This document shows, piece after piece, positions 20,233 through 32,844 of a stretch of DNA of 64,000 bases. Position 1 is the first letter of the stretch. Each line of letters opens with the position of its first letter. Source of the stretch: Thraustochytrium sp. TN22 (lineage: Eukaryota > Sar > Bigyra > Thraustochytrida > Thraustochytriidae). The notes below the pieces were generated by a model. The model was not told the origin of the DNA, did not search any database, and saw only the letters and a list, made by a program, of their open reading frames with translations. The translations under genes were made by a program, and so were the position numbers. Location of the stretch: the NCBI GenBank assembly GCA_013306675.1, contig JABLUY010000101.1, forward strand, positions 9,710-73,709, in the 5' to 3' direction.

Positions 20233-22114
20233 TAACAGCCGATGCCGCCGCCACAGCCGCCAGCGCGCAAACCTGCTCGATCTTCTTCATCACCTTGTCG
20301 GCGTCGCCCGGCTTGAGCCCGGCGGCCTCCAAGTCGCGCTGCTCAACCTTGTCGAAGTCCCGCAACGCGCGAAAGCCGGCGCGCGCAAGCCGCACCTTGT
20401 GCTTGCCCATGCCGATGCTCTCCAACGTAACCACCACCTCCTCGTCCATGGTGAGGTCCTCCTCCTCGTCGTCGTCGTAGCTGTCCACCGACGAGCCAGA
20501 CTGCGAGCCCACGTCGTCCTCGACCACGCCGTCCGCAGTCGCCTCCAGGACCGTGTCCAGCAGCCTCCGCCGATCATCGTACGAGTCGATGCCAAGCTGC
20601 TCCAGTTGCGGCATGCTCAACTCCCGCAGCACACCCAGCGTCAGCACGCCGCCCAGCTCCAGGTTCGCCTTGTACTGCTCCAGCTTGAGCGCACGGAGCA
20701 CAGACTCCACCTGGGCGTTCACCCGAGGCCGCCGCGCCCGCGAGCGTGACTTGGACGCGCCGCGCCGCCGGTGCGGCACAGCCAGCGACTTTCCGCGCGA
20801 GCGTTTGCCGCCCACAACGCGGGACGCCGACCGAAGCCGCGACGCCTTCTCGAAGCGCTCCAGCGAGCGCGTGCGCCGCGACGGCCGCGTGCTTGAGCGC
20901 GGGATGCCTTCGAATTGGCTACGGCGTTCCTTGACCGACTTGGCCGACTCGCGGATGATGGAAAGCTGCGCCTCCTTCAGTGCCGCGTCCGCAAACGCCT
21001 GCATCATGCGTTCGCGCTGGCTGGCCAACATGATGCCCTTCTCGCGTAGCGTCTGGTGCGAGAGGTCCTTGGCCTTGGTCAGGGTGTAGTTCTCAAACTC
21101 TGGCTTGAGGTGCCCGTAGCCGATGTTGTCCAGAACCACTTGTACCGGGTTGCGCTCGTCGGACGACGAGTCCCCGCGGCGGCGACGACTGCCACCGAGG
21201 TCCAGAAGCCCATCCTCGTCCGACTCGGACTCCTCCGAGCTGGAGACCTCCGACCCCGACGGCGCCTCGTAGTTCATGAACGCGTGCAAGATCGAAGCGC
21301 GCTCCTTGAACTCTGAGATGCCCCACCCCTTGAGGTCCTCGTGCGCCAGCGCCTGCGCGTCTGACAGCGTCACGCAATTGTTCTTGTCGAAGAGCTCTAC
21401 GTACTTGCCCAGCTGCAGGCGCTTCAACACGCGCTGGATGTCACGGAACTCGTCCCGAACACGTGTGCGGCGCTGCAGCGAGGCGCGAGACGCCGAACGC
21501 ACGCGGGTTCGCGACCCATGCGATCCGCGCGAGGCCCGGGACGCGCGCGATGCGGACCGCTTCCTCAACACCGACGCCGACCGCGACCGCGACCGCGACC
21601 GGGACGTGGACTGCGACCGCGACCGCGACCGCGACCGGGACGTGGACCGCGCACGCTGCGACGCGCGAGAGAGGGACCTCACGCGCGGCCCGCCGTTCGC
21701 GCGCTGCAGCTCCTCCTGCTTGCGCCGCTTCTTCTCCTTCTTACGCTCCTTTTTGCGATCCTTCTTGCGGCTCGCGCTGCTCGCCCGCGACGCGGACCGC
21801 GCGCGCGACCCGGACCGCACGCGAGATACGCGCCGCTGGTGCTCCTCCTCGCTCGAGCCGCTCTCTGACGAGGCGTCCACGTCCAGCTCCGACACGAACA
21901 GCAGGTCGTCCATGCGCTTCTGAAAGTCCAGCTTCGCCTCCTCGTGCTCGCGCGCGTCCACCACCGCCGTCAAGATCTCCGAGTGCAGCGCGCGCAGCTT
22001 GGTGCGCGACGACCCGCGCGACCCGTTCGACCTCGGCGACGACGCCCCGGCCGCCGACTTGGACCGCATCGACCGCGCCGCCGACGAGCTGCGTCGTCCG
22101 GCCGCCACGCTCAT
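14567..22114 (-). CDS. Giant poly-SAM protein with RS/SK linkers and C-terminal SH3/Tudor-like domain
   Basis: 2,515 residues in one exon. Residues 1-220 are basic and Ser/Arg-rich. From about 222 to 2415 I count 20 SAM-like repeats of about 60 residues. Each has a hydrophobic helix pattern, a central T-L-x-K-A-K-x-L-S-H-x-D/E-L-R core, then G-(V/I)-x-x-x-(S/A)-(D/E)-R-x-K-I/L and a closing helix (e.g. TTLRKAKALSHTDLRQYGV). Most later repeats are separated by SR/SK-rich, poly-Ser or (SD)n linkers of 30-70 residues, resembling SRPK/CLK and CK2 substrates. The C-terminus (about 2450-2515) has YQVGQMVHFRGANSRI and GRIIQVQPAQRYLVRFGSG, an SH3/Tudor-like barrel pattern. SAM domains commonly polymerise, so a scaffold or condensate role is likely but inferred. 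No named homologue of this architecture is known to me. Confidence 0.85.
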
Positions 22115-23178
22115 GCTCCCTCGCTCTCCCGCTCTGCCCGTCCTTCTACCCTCCCCGCTCCTCGCCGCTCCTCGCCGCGCCGCCCGTGGCGCAGCTCGGC
22201 TCTCTCTGTGGCCCCGAGCGCGGGCGCGTGCACTCCCTCCTCTGCCGCGCCGGCGCGTGCCCGCCCCGCCGCGGCCGGCCTGGCCCGGCCTGGCCGGCGC
22301 CTCGCTCGCTCGCTCGCTCGCTCGCTCGCGCGCCGCCGCCGCGCGCCTGGCCGCCGCGCGCTCTGCCGCCGCGCCGCTCCGCGCGCTCTGCCGCCGCGCG
22401 CGCGCCTTCCGCCGCCTGGACAGGCCAGGCCCGGCCAGGCCAGGCGCGCCTCGGCAGCGCCGAGTCAGTCAATCAACCAATCAATCAACCAATCAGCCAC
22501 TGTGCGTGCGCGCGCTCCGCTTCCCGCGCCGCGCGCGCCGCCGCGCGCCGCGCCGCCGCCGCCGCGCCGCCGCCGCCGCCGCCGCCGCCGCGGCGCGCCG
22601 CGCCGCCGCCCCCCGGCAAGCCGTCTGCCGCCGCCGCGCGCGGGCGAGCGCGGCGCGCCTGCCCGCCTGGCGCGCCTCGAATCCGGTCTGCCGTCAACTC
22701 CCGGGCCCGCCGCCGGGTTTTCCCCGAGCACGCCCGTTTCGCCGGCCGGGGGGCCGCGCGGACGGGTGTGCGCCGATTCCGAGCCGGCGGCGGTGACCGC
22801 GGTGCCGCGGGCACCGTGGCTGCGGCCACTGCGGTGTTGGTGACTCGGACTCGGTGCGGCGGGTCTGACCCAACCCAGAGACGCGCGGCGCGGCGCGGCG
22901 CGGCGAGGCGAGGCGAGAGCGCGGACGCGGCCGGCGGCGGCGAGGCGCGCGGCGGACGCGCGGCCGGCTGAACGGCTGGCTGGCTGGCTGGCTGGCGCGT
23001 GAGCTTGCTGGAGCAAGCTGAGGAGCGTCTGATGACTGACTGGCAGGCCAGGGCCCGGCGGGAGGGGAGAAGATAGGTTCCGTTTGCGGGGACGACGGCG
23101 GAGAAGCCGCACGCACGTCTCCTTCGGCGCGGAGCCTGGGCCACTGCCAGTGGGCGTGCGGCGGCGCGGCAGAGCGAC
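22115..23178. promoter_or_regulatory. Divergent intergenic region, poly-SAM / TPR genes
   Basis: 1.06 kb between two divergent start codons, very GC-rich, with (GCTC)n at about 22300-22330 and (CCG)n at about 22555-22600. It must hold both promoters; no TATA element or gene is evident. Confidence 0.5.
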
Positions 23179-24018
23179 ATGGCGAAGAAGAAGAAGAAGG
23201 CCGCCAAGGCCGCGGCGGAGGCGGGAGATGGGGCGGCGCTGGGCAAGTGCGTGGAGGTGGACGTGGTGAACGATGTGCCCAGGCCGCAGTGCACGTGCGG
23301 CACGCGCGTGCTGCGCAGGGAGCGCTACAGACCCAAGCTGTGCCCGATGGAGATCCGCAACAAGTATCACATCTATGAAGGCCTCCAAGACGTGCGGGGG
23401 AACGGCCGGCTCGTGGAGGACCAGCTTCTGCGCAAGGTCGAGGCCAACTTGCCGCCCGGCGCCCAGTTTATGGATGAACTGATCAGCGTCGCGCCCGCGC
23501 AGCGGACTCGTTCCTGGTGCTTGGAGGAACTCGCTCGCTACGACGCTCTTCTTGCGCGCCATGAGGCGCTGGTCGCAGCGGGACGCAAGAGCGATGCTAG
23601 CGAGATGGGCGCTCCTCTGCAGCAGCAGCAGCAGCAGGATTTGGAGGAGGAGGAATACGACAGAGAGGGGGACCAAGATGAAGAAGAGAGCATGGAGGAG
23701 AATGGCGATGCGACGACGATGGCGGCTCATGTCTGGGACATGAGCGACCTCTCACAGCCCGAGCACCTCGCTGTGCCCTACTGTCGCCGCGCAGCTCTGC
23801 TGCTTGCGCTGGGCCGCTACGCAGACGCCCAAGCGAGCGCCGCAATGGCCGCCTCCCTAGATGCGCACCGGACGAGTGCGTTCTTTCAACTTGCGCTTGC
23901 ACGATTCCATCTCGCGGACTTTCCGGGCGCAGCAGACGCTCTGCTCCAAGGTTTGCGCTACAATCCTCGCAATCCTCGCTTAGAAAAGGCTCTGGGCCGC
24001 TTGCGTGTGCTCATTTGA
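23179..24018 (+). CDS. TPR-type helical protein of unknown function
   Basis: 279 residues. A Lys/Ala start (MAKKKKKAAKAAAEAG) is followed by a Cys pair in PQCTCGTRV and a helical middle. A low-complexity Gln/Glu/Asp stretch follows at about residues 150-180. The C-terminal ~85 residues form helix pairs of TPR character: YCRRAALLLALGRYADAQA and FFQLALARFHLADFPGAADA, then GLRYNPRNPRLEKALGRL. TPRs usually bind a partner protein. I do not recognise the family. It lies between the two SAM-domain giants; ends converge with the myosin gene, 252 bp apart. Confidence 0.7.
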   Translation: MAKKKKKAAKAAAEAGDGAALGKCVEVDVVNDVPRPQCTCGTRVLRRERYRPKLCPMEIRNKYHIYEGLQDVRGNGRLVEDQLLRKVEANLPPGAQFMDELISVAPAQRTRSWCLEELARYDALLARHEALVAAGRKSDASEMGAPLQQQQQQDLEEEEYDREGDQDEEESMEENGDATTMAAHVWDMSDLSQPEHLAVPYCRRAALLLALGRYADAQASAAMAASLDAHRTSAFFQLALARFHLADFPGAADALLQGLRYNPRNPRLEKALGRLRVLI

Positions 24019-24270
24019 CTTTGCGCAAGGCGCGGCCCGGGTGGTCTCGGCAACAAGCTTCGAAGCAGAGGGCGCGGGTCTTCGCGCTCTGCCCCGTCAA
24101 ATTTTGTTCACCAGGAACAGGCATGTAGCCAACCCTGGCCTGGCGAATCGTTCGGATGGGCTTGTCTCACCGACTGTAGCTCGGCCATAACCAGGTAGTA
24201 ATAAGAGTCAAGCTCGTCTGTCTGATTTTACACACTTCATGTAGCTACACCACAAACCCATGCGTTGAAC

Positions 24271-27200
24271 TCACTCGGCAGGCCCGCCATCCTTGCCGCG
24301 CTTGGACAGTCTGGCCTCGGAGGCGCGCCGCTTGCCGAACCTGGCGCTCAAAGCGCCAAAGCCGAGTGCGGAACCGAGCCCTGATCGCTCCTCGCCCATT
24401 CCGAACGACGCATCTGCCGTGCGGTCCGAAGAGGTTGCTCGGAGTCGTCCGTGGGCACCCGTGGCGCCGCTGCTACCACGATCAGAGGCAGCCGTGCGAA
24501 GACGCGCGCCGCGCGCCGAGGCGCCCCTGCTGCCCACGTCCTCCTTCCCGTCCTCCTCTTCTTCGTGCTGGTCCTGATCGCCGTGGCGACGCTCCTGCTC
24601 CCCATCCTTCTCGGCGTGCCGCACCTGCGCTCGCATTTGTCCGTCTTGTCCTTGCCCATCGTCCTCGACATCTTCCCCTCCTTGCGTCCTCCCTCGCCGC
24701 CGCTCATCCTCCGCCTTCTTCTTCTTGCTGCTCGCCAGATCGGCTGTCACGTCAGTGGGACCGCGCGCCACAAGAGGCGGCGCCTCAGGTACGGCCGTGG
24801 AAAAGCGCGACGGGAGCACCGTCGCCATGGGCCGGAAGCGGCGCTGGAAAAACGTGTTGATGCGCTCCAGCTTGCCCGGGCGCGGGGTGATCTTCTTGAG
24901 GTGCTCGTTGTCCACCTTGAGCCTCGCGCCGTCGTCGAAATTAACCTCGCAGAATGGAACATCCTGGTACGCCTCAATCACCATGCCGGCCGCGTTGCGT
25001 TCCAGCTCGTACACGTCGCTCACCACCAGCCGCACGCGGTCGCCCATCTCGAACGTATGCACGCCCAGGGCAGTCGGTGCGTCGGTGTCCGTCGGTGCCT
25101 CCATCACGCTTGTCGGCATCGAGGACCGCGCCGTCTGGCAGTTCCCGCAAAACACCATGTCGCCTGGATTGCGCCGCTGGCACACCGCGCACGCCCAGAG
25201 GCTGTCCACCTCTGAAGCGCGCGTCTCGTCCACGACTGCCAGCCGGTGCGCGCAACGCTCGCAGCGCAGCTGCTCCGCGTCGTTCCGCTGCCTGCAGACG
25301 CGGCACTCCCATGTCCCACTCTCCTCATCCACCCTTCGCGAGGCCGTGGACGACACCTTGAGGTCGCTTGGCAGCGATCCGTATCGGCGGTGCTTGGATG
25401 CTTTTGCGTCCGCATCCGCCGCCTCCTCCGCCTCGCCCTTGCTCACGCTCCGACGCCGTCGTGGCAAGAGCGCGGCAGCCGTCGCAGCGAGGGCAGCCGA
25501 CGGTGACACAGACGGTAGCGCCGGCACTTGATTCCCCTCCTCATCCTCCTCATCCCCATCATCATCATCATCATCACGCGTCGCCATCTGCTCGCGTTCG
25601 TCCTCGCTCTCGTGGCTGCTGCCGTTGCTGCCACGGCTGCTGCCGCTGCTGCTGCTGTGGCTGCGGCTGCGGCTGCGGCTGCGGCTACGGCTGCGACTGC
25701 GAATGCGCCTTCCCAAGTCCGCCTCCTCCTCAGCGCCCATCTCCTCGACAGGCTCCTCGTCCTCGATGTCGCGCGCCGCGCGACTCTCGTCGGTGCCTTC
25801 AATGTCTGCAAGCACCTCGTCATCCGCAGCGCCCCCCATCGGCTCGCCAGTGCCCTTCGCATCCCCATAGTAGTAGTCCTCGGTTGTCGAATCAGACCTG
25901 TCATCGGATTCGTCCGACTCGTCCGACTCGTCGTCTTCATCGCCGCTGACCCGACGCCTCCGCGAGGACGACGACGACGACGAGGAGGAGGAGGAGTTGG
26001 TGGTGGTGGTGGCGGCGGTGAAGGACGACGAGGAAGCCCTCTTCTCCTGCACCCGGGTCGCCCCTTCCTCCTCGGCCTTGCCCTCCAGCGCAGCTGTCCC
26101 AGGCACCTCCTCGCTGAAGAGTCCCTCGCCGGAGGCACCAACGGCCCTACCGGCGGCTACCTTCGCGTCATCATCCGAGGCCCCATCGTCGCCGATCGAC
26201 AATGCAGCGCGACCCTCCTGAATCTTCTCCAAGATCTGTTTGCGCTCGTGGTGGCTAGCGACGCCCAGCTTCGAGAGCCGCTGCTTGTTCAGAGCCAAAA
26301 GGTCGTCCACAGTAAAACAACCGCGCTCCACGAGTTGCGAGCGCCACTCCTCGAGGCCCAGCGTGACGATGGCGTGCTCGAAACGCGGCCCGGATTCGAA
26401 AAGCTCCGCAAGTCGTTGGCTCGAGCGGCGAGGCTGCTCCATGGCTGAGCCAACGCGCCCATAGTTACGAAAGGCGTGGATCAGCTTCTCCTGGTGCGAG
26501 AATGCCGTCACACCAAATTCCGGCAGGTCGCTGTGCGAGAGAAGCTTGACCTTCTTGATCGTCGTGCAGTTGTGCTCGCGGAAGCCGTCCATGTACTGGC
26601 TCAGGCCCAAGTTTGCCAGCAGCTCGCTCAGAAGACGACCGCTCTCATCGTCGCCCTCGAGCGCCTCCGCATCGAAGCCGTCCGTCTCGCCCAAGGGCGA
26701 GCCGTGCTTGCGCCGCCTTCGTGGGGGCGCCGTTGCCACGTTCGTGAACATCAGCAGGCCTTCCAGCCGCGTCTCCGTATCGGGCGCCACAGTCATGAAC
26801 ACGTCAAGGACCGAGCCCTTCCACACGGCGGCGTCCGCGAACGCGCGCCACGCCGGAGTGGGGGCCGTGGTGGAGGACGGCGAGGACGCCGCGGGCAACG
26901 CCGCGGGCAGCGCCTCCCGCGCGCGACTCCAATTCCCGAGCAACACCTCCAGCGCACCCGCCGTGGACGCCAGCCGCTCCGCGTAGGCCGCCTCTTTCAT
27001 CGTGTGGTACAGCCTGCTCGTCTGCCGTGACGCCAGCACCTGCGCCTTGACCTGCAGCCGGACGCGCCGTCGCGCCGCCGGCGAGGCCGGGCCCACCTTG
27101 ATCGGAACTGCCGCCTCCGCGCCGTGCGCGGAAATGTCCACGGGAGCGTTGAGCAGCTTCGAAAGCCGCCGCCCAGCGTTGTCCTGACGGCGCCCGCCGC

Positions 27201-30200
27201 CGCCGTCTGCGACGTTTAGCTCCGGCACGGAGAACTGGCCAGATGTGCGGATCTGGCCCACGGCCAGCGCGTGGTCCACGATGGAACCGGCGGCTGCCCG
27301 CCCATGGCCCGCGTTCGCGTCGCTGCGGATCGTCGACAGCCGCTCATTGCCGCGCACCACCTGCAGGACCCACGCAAAGGCCTGCGCCCAGCGCTCGCGG
27401 GCGCTGTTGTCTGCCAGACGCAAAATGAGCGCCTCACCCTCGGCCGGCAACACCTCCAGATAATAGTGCTCGACCTGGTCCACGGAGTTGACTGCGAGAA
27501 CCGTGCTGCGCCCATCCAGTTCCACACGCTGCTCCAGCTCCTCACGCTGGTACAGCACGAGCTCCTGCCGATGCAGGACCGCAAAACGCTCCCGCCACCC
27601 CGCGCGCCCGGGCCCGACGCGCACCTGCAGCAGGCCGCAAGCCAGGAAGCTTCCCAGATACCGCTCCGCGACCTCGTCCAGCGGGCACATCACCACGGCG
27701 CCCGCCGTCGGCGGGTGCATGATGTCCTGCGCCCATCCATCCAGACTCTCCGGCCGTAGCGCGTCCGCAAGGCACAGCGTCCGAACCGTGCCGCCCACGG
27801 GCTGGTCGATTTCCAGCACGTCCGCCACGCCCTCGGCGCGTACCACACGCGCCGAGGTGACCTCGGGGTCGATGATGACCGACCACACGTGCTTGCCGTT
27901 GACCGGGTCGAGGAGGCGAAGCTCCGCACGCGGACCCGAGGTGAGCACGAGCTGGCGCCGGCGCCGCGCCGATGCCTTTCCCAGCCCGGAGACGTTGTTG
28001 AGCTGCACTACGAAGGAGGTACGCACAATGCGCTCCGTCATGAGGTCCAGCTGCGCGCTGGACTGCTCGCAGGCCAGCGCGACGAGTCGCTGCCGCTGTC
28101 GCACGGCGTAGCCGCGCCATACGCGCTGAATCGGCACCACCATGGCCGCCGCGCGCACGTCCCAGGACCGGCACAGGAAGCGCCGCACGAGCGCCTGGAT
28201 GCGCACGGCGGCGCCGCGCACGAGCAAAAAGTCATTGCGCACGCGAAACATGCGAAAGGCGTCCAGGATGCGGCTCGCGGCGTCGCGCACATGCGCCGGG
28301 TCCAAGATCGTGCGGTACACGAAGTGCTGAATCTTGCGGACCGCCTCGATGCGCTCCGTCAACTTCATGAACTCGTGCTGGAGACACACGGCCGCGCGGT
28401 CGCGCCAGCGCCAGCGCCGCCGCTGCAGCGTCAGGTACGCCTTTTCCGTCAGGTACAGGCTCTTGTCGTCCTCGTCGCCGTGCACCCAACATGCACCCTC
28501 CGGGCCCAGAAGAACCTCCAAGATCTGGGAAGCAGACTTGATCTGTTCGGGCGGCGCGCACCGCCGCGCGGTGCACCAGAATCGGTCCACCACCTTGCTG
28601 CTGCTGAGGCGAGTCGGGAAGAGCTCGTCACGCACCTCGCACATTTGGCTCAGGCCGGCGTAGTCCACCTGTCTCACCACGGCGGTCGGGTCCCACTCCA
28701 TGGGGCGGTACCCGAGGTTCGGCATGAGGCATCGCACAACCCACAGCTTGCTCGTCTCCAGCATCTCCGAGAGCGCCATGATTTCGCCGCGCCGCCGCTG
28801 CGCCGCCGTGCGGGTCTCCGCACGTTGATTCAGCATCTCCGCCTCCTCCTCCTCGCGCCGCACCAGCCCCTGCGCGCCTCTGCCCAAGAGCGCCAGCACC
28901 GCTGAGGTGTTGCGCTCAAAGAGGCCGAGAAAATGCGCGCTCGGTGTCTGGCACGGCCGCGCGTTCGCCGCCACCATGCCGCGCGCATCGTACTCCACGA
29001 AGAAACCGCCAAAGTGCCGCACGCGAAACGACTCATACCCAAAGGTGGCGCGCTGCAAGAACCGCTTCTTCTCGTGCACCACCAGGAGCGTCTGCACGAA
29101 GTCCGTGTCTTCCTGCGAGCGCCGCCCGCGCACAAGCGCCTGCTCGTCCAGCAGCGACAAGATGCCGGTCGGCTGGCCCACAAACATCTCCAGCACCAGT
29201 TGGCTGGCGCGTGGCTGCGCGACCTTGGCCAGCCGCCGACACGCAGCCGGGAGACGCGCCAACTCGCTCGAGATGAGCGAGTCCTCGTAGACGTGCTCCA
29301 TGACCTCGTTGGCGAAGTTCTGGAAGAGCGCGTCGCTGGAGAGCTGCTGCGCCGCCGCAAAGGCCTCCGGAGCCGGCGCCGTCGTGCCGGCCATGCCAAT
29401 GCTCGGCGCGACAAAGTCCGTGGCCGTGTCCGTGCCGCCCAGGCCGAACACGAAGCCGGCGTACTCAACCACGTTCACGCACAGCGCCGCCGGTTCTGGC
29501 GCCACGAGCGAAGCGGCCAGCGCGGGCGGCGCCAGCCGCTGGTTCACGGTGCGCAGCACGAAGTTGAAGACCAACTTGTACACGAACTCCGCGAACCGGT
29601 CGCGCATCTCCGCCGCCTGCTCGGGCCCCAGGGCCGCCTTGGCGCGGAAGAGGAAGGTCCGCGCGAGCCGCTCGCGGTCTACCTTGAGCAGGCGCGCGGC
29701 GCGCTCCAGCGGTCCATCCGAGGCGCGCGCCACCACGGCCTTGGGCACCACCTCGTCGCCGCCCGAAGACGCGTCCTCGCGCCACTCCGCGTTCTCCATG
29801 AAGTCAACGTTGCCCAGAAAGAGTAGCGCCGCCAACACGCGGAGCAGGTCCTCGCGTACGGACGCCTCCACGCCCAGCTCGCCAAACGCCTGCAGCGTCG
29901 CGTGCAGCGCACCGGACCGCGTGTAGCGGAACCGCGTGGAGTGTCGGTCGCGAGGCTTGAGGTGCCGCCGGTACGTCTGGTTCTCGGCGCCCAGCATGCG
30001 GTATCGCGAGGGCTTCTCCAAGTCGAGCGATACGTCCAGGCCCTCGGCCTCGGCCCACCCGTTGCACAGCTGGTAAAAGATGTGCATGTTCCGCTCCAGC
30101 GGGGGCTTCCGCATCAGCCGGTTCTCGTCGAACATGTGCGCATCCACCCAGACGCCCGTCACGCGGTCTCCCTCCACGCAGAGCCGCGTCGCGCGCGTGT

Positions 30201-32652
30201 AGCACGTCATGTCGGCGCAGCGCACACCGCTCGCATTGCCAAAGGCCTGGAGCAGGACCTCGGCGGCAGTCAGCGCCTTCTCGAGCCGCGCCGCGTCCTC
30301 CGCGCTCGCGCGTGTGCGCAACAGGTGCCGCACCAGCTCGCCCCCGAGCCGCGACTTGCCGGCGCCTGACATGCCCGTCAGCACCACCGTCTGTGTGCAT
30401 GTCATGGACCCGGTCGCCGCTGCGAATGCTCGGTCTGCCAGCGTGAAAAGGTGCGGCTCGCGGCCCGCGCCATCCGTCGCGGCGCGCGTCGCGAAAAGGT
30501 CCTGGAGCTCCCCACATGGATTCACGGCCGTCAGTACGCTCCGCGTGAGCCAGGTGAACACGCGCTTGCGTCGCACAAAGCGATCCTGAAGCCGGAAGGT
30601 GATAACTGCCTCGTTGAGAGCATCCAGTCGCGAGAGATCGTCGTCCTGCACCGCGTCAAAGTCCATGTGACTCTCGTGCACCGGCAGGACGCGGTCCAGG
30701 GGGACAATCTGCGTCTCCTCTTGGCCGTCGCACCGCACGCGCATCGTCGTCTTGTAGCACGCCTGCACGGTCGCCAACGCCCAGCTCATGTTATCCTGTG
30801 GCCGAACCCAAGCGCGGCGTGCCGTCTCCGCCGCGTCAAAGTCCGTCGTCTGCATAAGCCAGTCCCAGCCGGCCGTGAATGGAGCCGGAGGCGGCCGATG
30901 CGCAGCCGCCTCCTCGGACGCCAGCTTGGACTTCCGCTTCAACGCCCACTTCGACTCCTCCACCTGTAATGTCCGCGCCGGCGCGCGCGGGTCGCGCCGT
31001 CCCGGCGTCATGCGGTAGTTGCTCGGCCGCTCCAGGAAGCGCTCCAGGCCCACGCGCAGCGGCCGCTCCTGCGCGCTCATCCACTCCATGATGGCGTCCT
31101 TGTCGCGCACATCCTCCTCCTCCTCCTCTTCGTCGTCGTCGTCGTCGTCCGCCTCTTCCTCTTGGTCCGCATTGCGCTCCTGGAGCGCCGAGAAGCCGCG
31201 CTCGCCAATGTACACGATGCGGTTCCCATCACCGAAGAGCTCAATCTCCGGTACGGCGTCCTTGAAGAGGTCGTGGTCCACGCCCGTGAGCTCGAGTGTG
31301 CCGTCCGGCATCACTCGAAAGTCAAAGCCCGGGTCTTGCTGCTCCACGAGAACCTCCGTCACCACGCTGAGGCGGTTCACGGGCTGCGGCGGCTCCACAA
31401 AGGCTGGCTCCTCCAAAGGCTGCTTGCTGGCCGCCGGTCTTTCCTCCGCCGATAACATCGCTTCGCCCTTGTGCTCCGAGTCCTCCGCCGTGCTGTCCTC
31501 CTCGCCTTCGTCGCCGCCCTGATACTCGAGGTCGCCGGAGTTCGCTTCCGCACCACCGCCCTGTGAGCGCCGCCGCGACTCGCGCGATCCGTGTGATGAT
31601 CGCCGCCGCTCGCGCGACGACGTCGAAGACTTGGTCTCCTCCACGGCCACGGCGGCCGAGAGCTCCCGCGTAAAGGCATCATCATCGGCGGCGAGGTCGT
31701 CGGCGCCGGGCGCCCGTCGCAACGTCCCCGAAGCCCGCCGCTCCCGGGGAGGCGCCCCCTGCTCCGCCTCGGCGTCTTGGTGGTGGTGGTGGTGGTGGTG
31801 GTTGTGATGGTGGTGGTGGTGGGGATGGTGGTGGTGAGAATGGTGGGTTTGCGGGTGTGGATCAGAGGTGCTGCTGGACGTCGGCCCAGAGAAACTTACT
31901 GCACCTCGATCCGTGTCCTCACCCGGCACTGCCTCCGCGACGGTCTCCAGCCGAGGCGTGCCACGATCTGCCTTGGGCCCGGCTTCAAGCGACGGAATGC
32001 TTGCCAGGGCCGAGGACGCGCGCTGTCGCGAGTGAGGTGCGTGCACAGGCGGCGGCGGCGACGCCACGGAGGGGATACCGCCGGTGCCGGCGCCGACTAC
32101 ATTCGCCACTTTGGCGTTTTCTTCGTCCGCGCGGCGGCCGCTCTTGCTTGCGCGACGGCGGGAGACCTTGTCTGTTGCTGAGCTGGCGCCAAGTCCACTG
32201 CCGGTCTTGACGACGGCTGCTGGCAAGCTCTGTCGCCGCGAGAGCGGCGATCGGGGCGAGGAGGTTTCTAGAATGGCCGAGAGCGCCATGCCGGAGTCGT
32301 CGCTCTCCGACGAGGCGGTAGACGAGGAGGACCCTGGTCCGCGGACCGCCACGTGCGCCTGGAGGTGCGAGAGCCGCGCCCCTGCGCTGCCCACGCGCTT
32401 GATGGGGCGCACAGGTGGTGGTGGCTCGGAACCGCGTCGCAACGGGGTCACGTCCGAGTCTGCGCCATCGCGCGCCGCCGCCAGCGGCGCAGCACCCTTG
32501 CTGCTCCGCTCGCGTCGTTCGCTCCTGGCGTGCTTGTCCTTGTCCTTGTTCTTGTCCTTGTCCTTGTCCGAGCCTGTTGAGCTTGCGGAGGATCCCCTTC
32601 GCCTCGAGAGGAAGGCGCCTGCGGGAGGCATGGCGGCTGCTGCGGCCGTCTT

Positions 32653-32683
<31 letters not shown>

Positions 32684-32844
32684 GCCTCCTTGCTGGCCTG
32701 GCGCCTGCGCTTCCCGGCGGCGTGCTCCTCCTCCTCCTCCTCCTCCACCCCCTCGTGCGCCTGCCGCAGCGGTCTGCGCGTCCTGCCGCTTCCGTTCGCA
32801 GCCGCGTCCACGGCGCCCCCCGCCGCCGCTGTCGCCGCCTTCAT
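24271..32844 (-). CDS. Giant unconventional myosin with degenerate motor, PH, SAM and RanBP2 zinc-finger domains
   Basis: 2,857 residues from the ATG at 32844; no intron. Order (approximate residues): disordered N-terminus with polyQ and poly-His (1-650); myosin SH3-like N-domain (660-720); motor (725-1470) opening with DDLSRLDALNEAVI and AVNPCGEL; IQ motifs (1480-1600, e.g. AAVRIQALVRRFLCR); PH-like domain (1726-1831); two SAM domains (2065-2206); an RS run; two RanBP2 zinc fingers (2508-2573, WECRVCRQRN and WACAVCQRRN, each with a later C-x2-C); an SH3-like domain (2595-2655); a charged tail. The P-loop is GMSGAGKS instead of GESGAGKT, switch I lacks SSRFGK, and switch II reads VVEYAGFVFG instead of DIxGFE. 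Actin-activated ATPase is therefore doubtful. A cortical or membrane scaffold is my inference. Confidence 0.88.
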
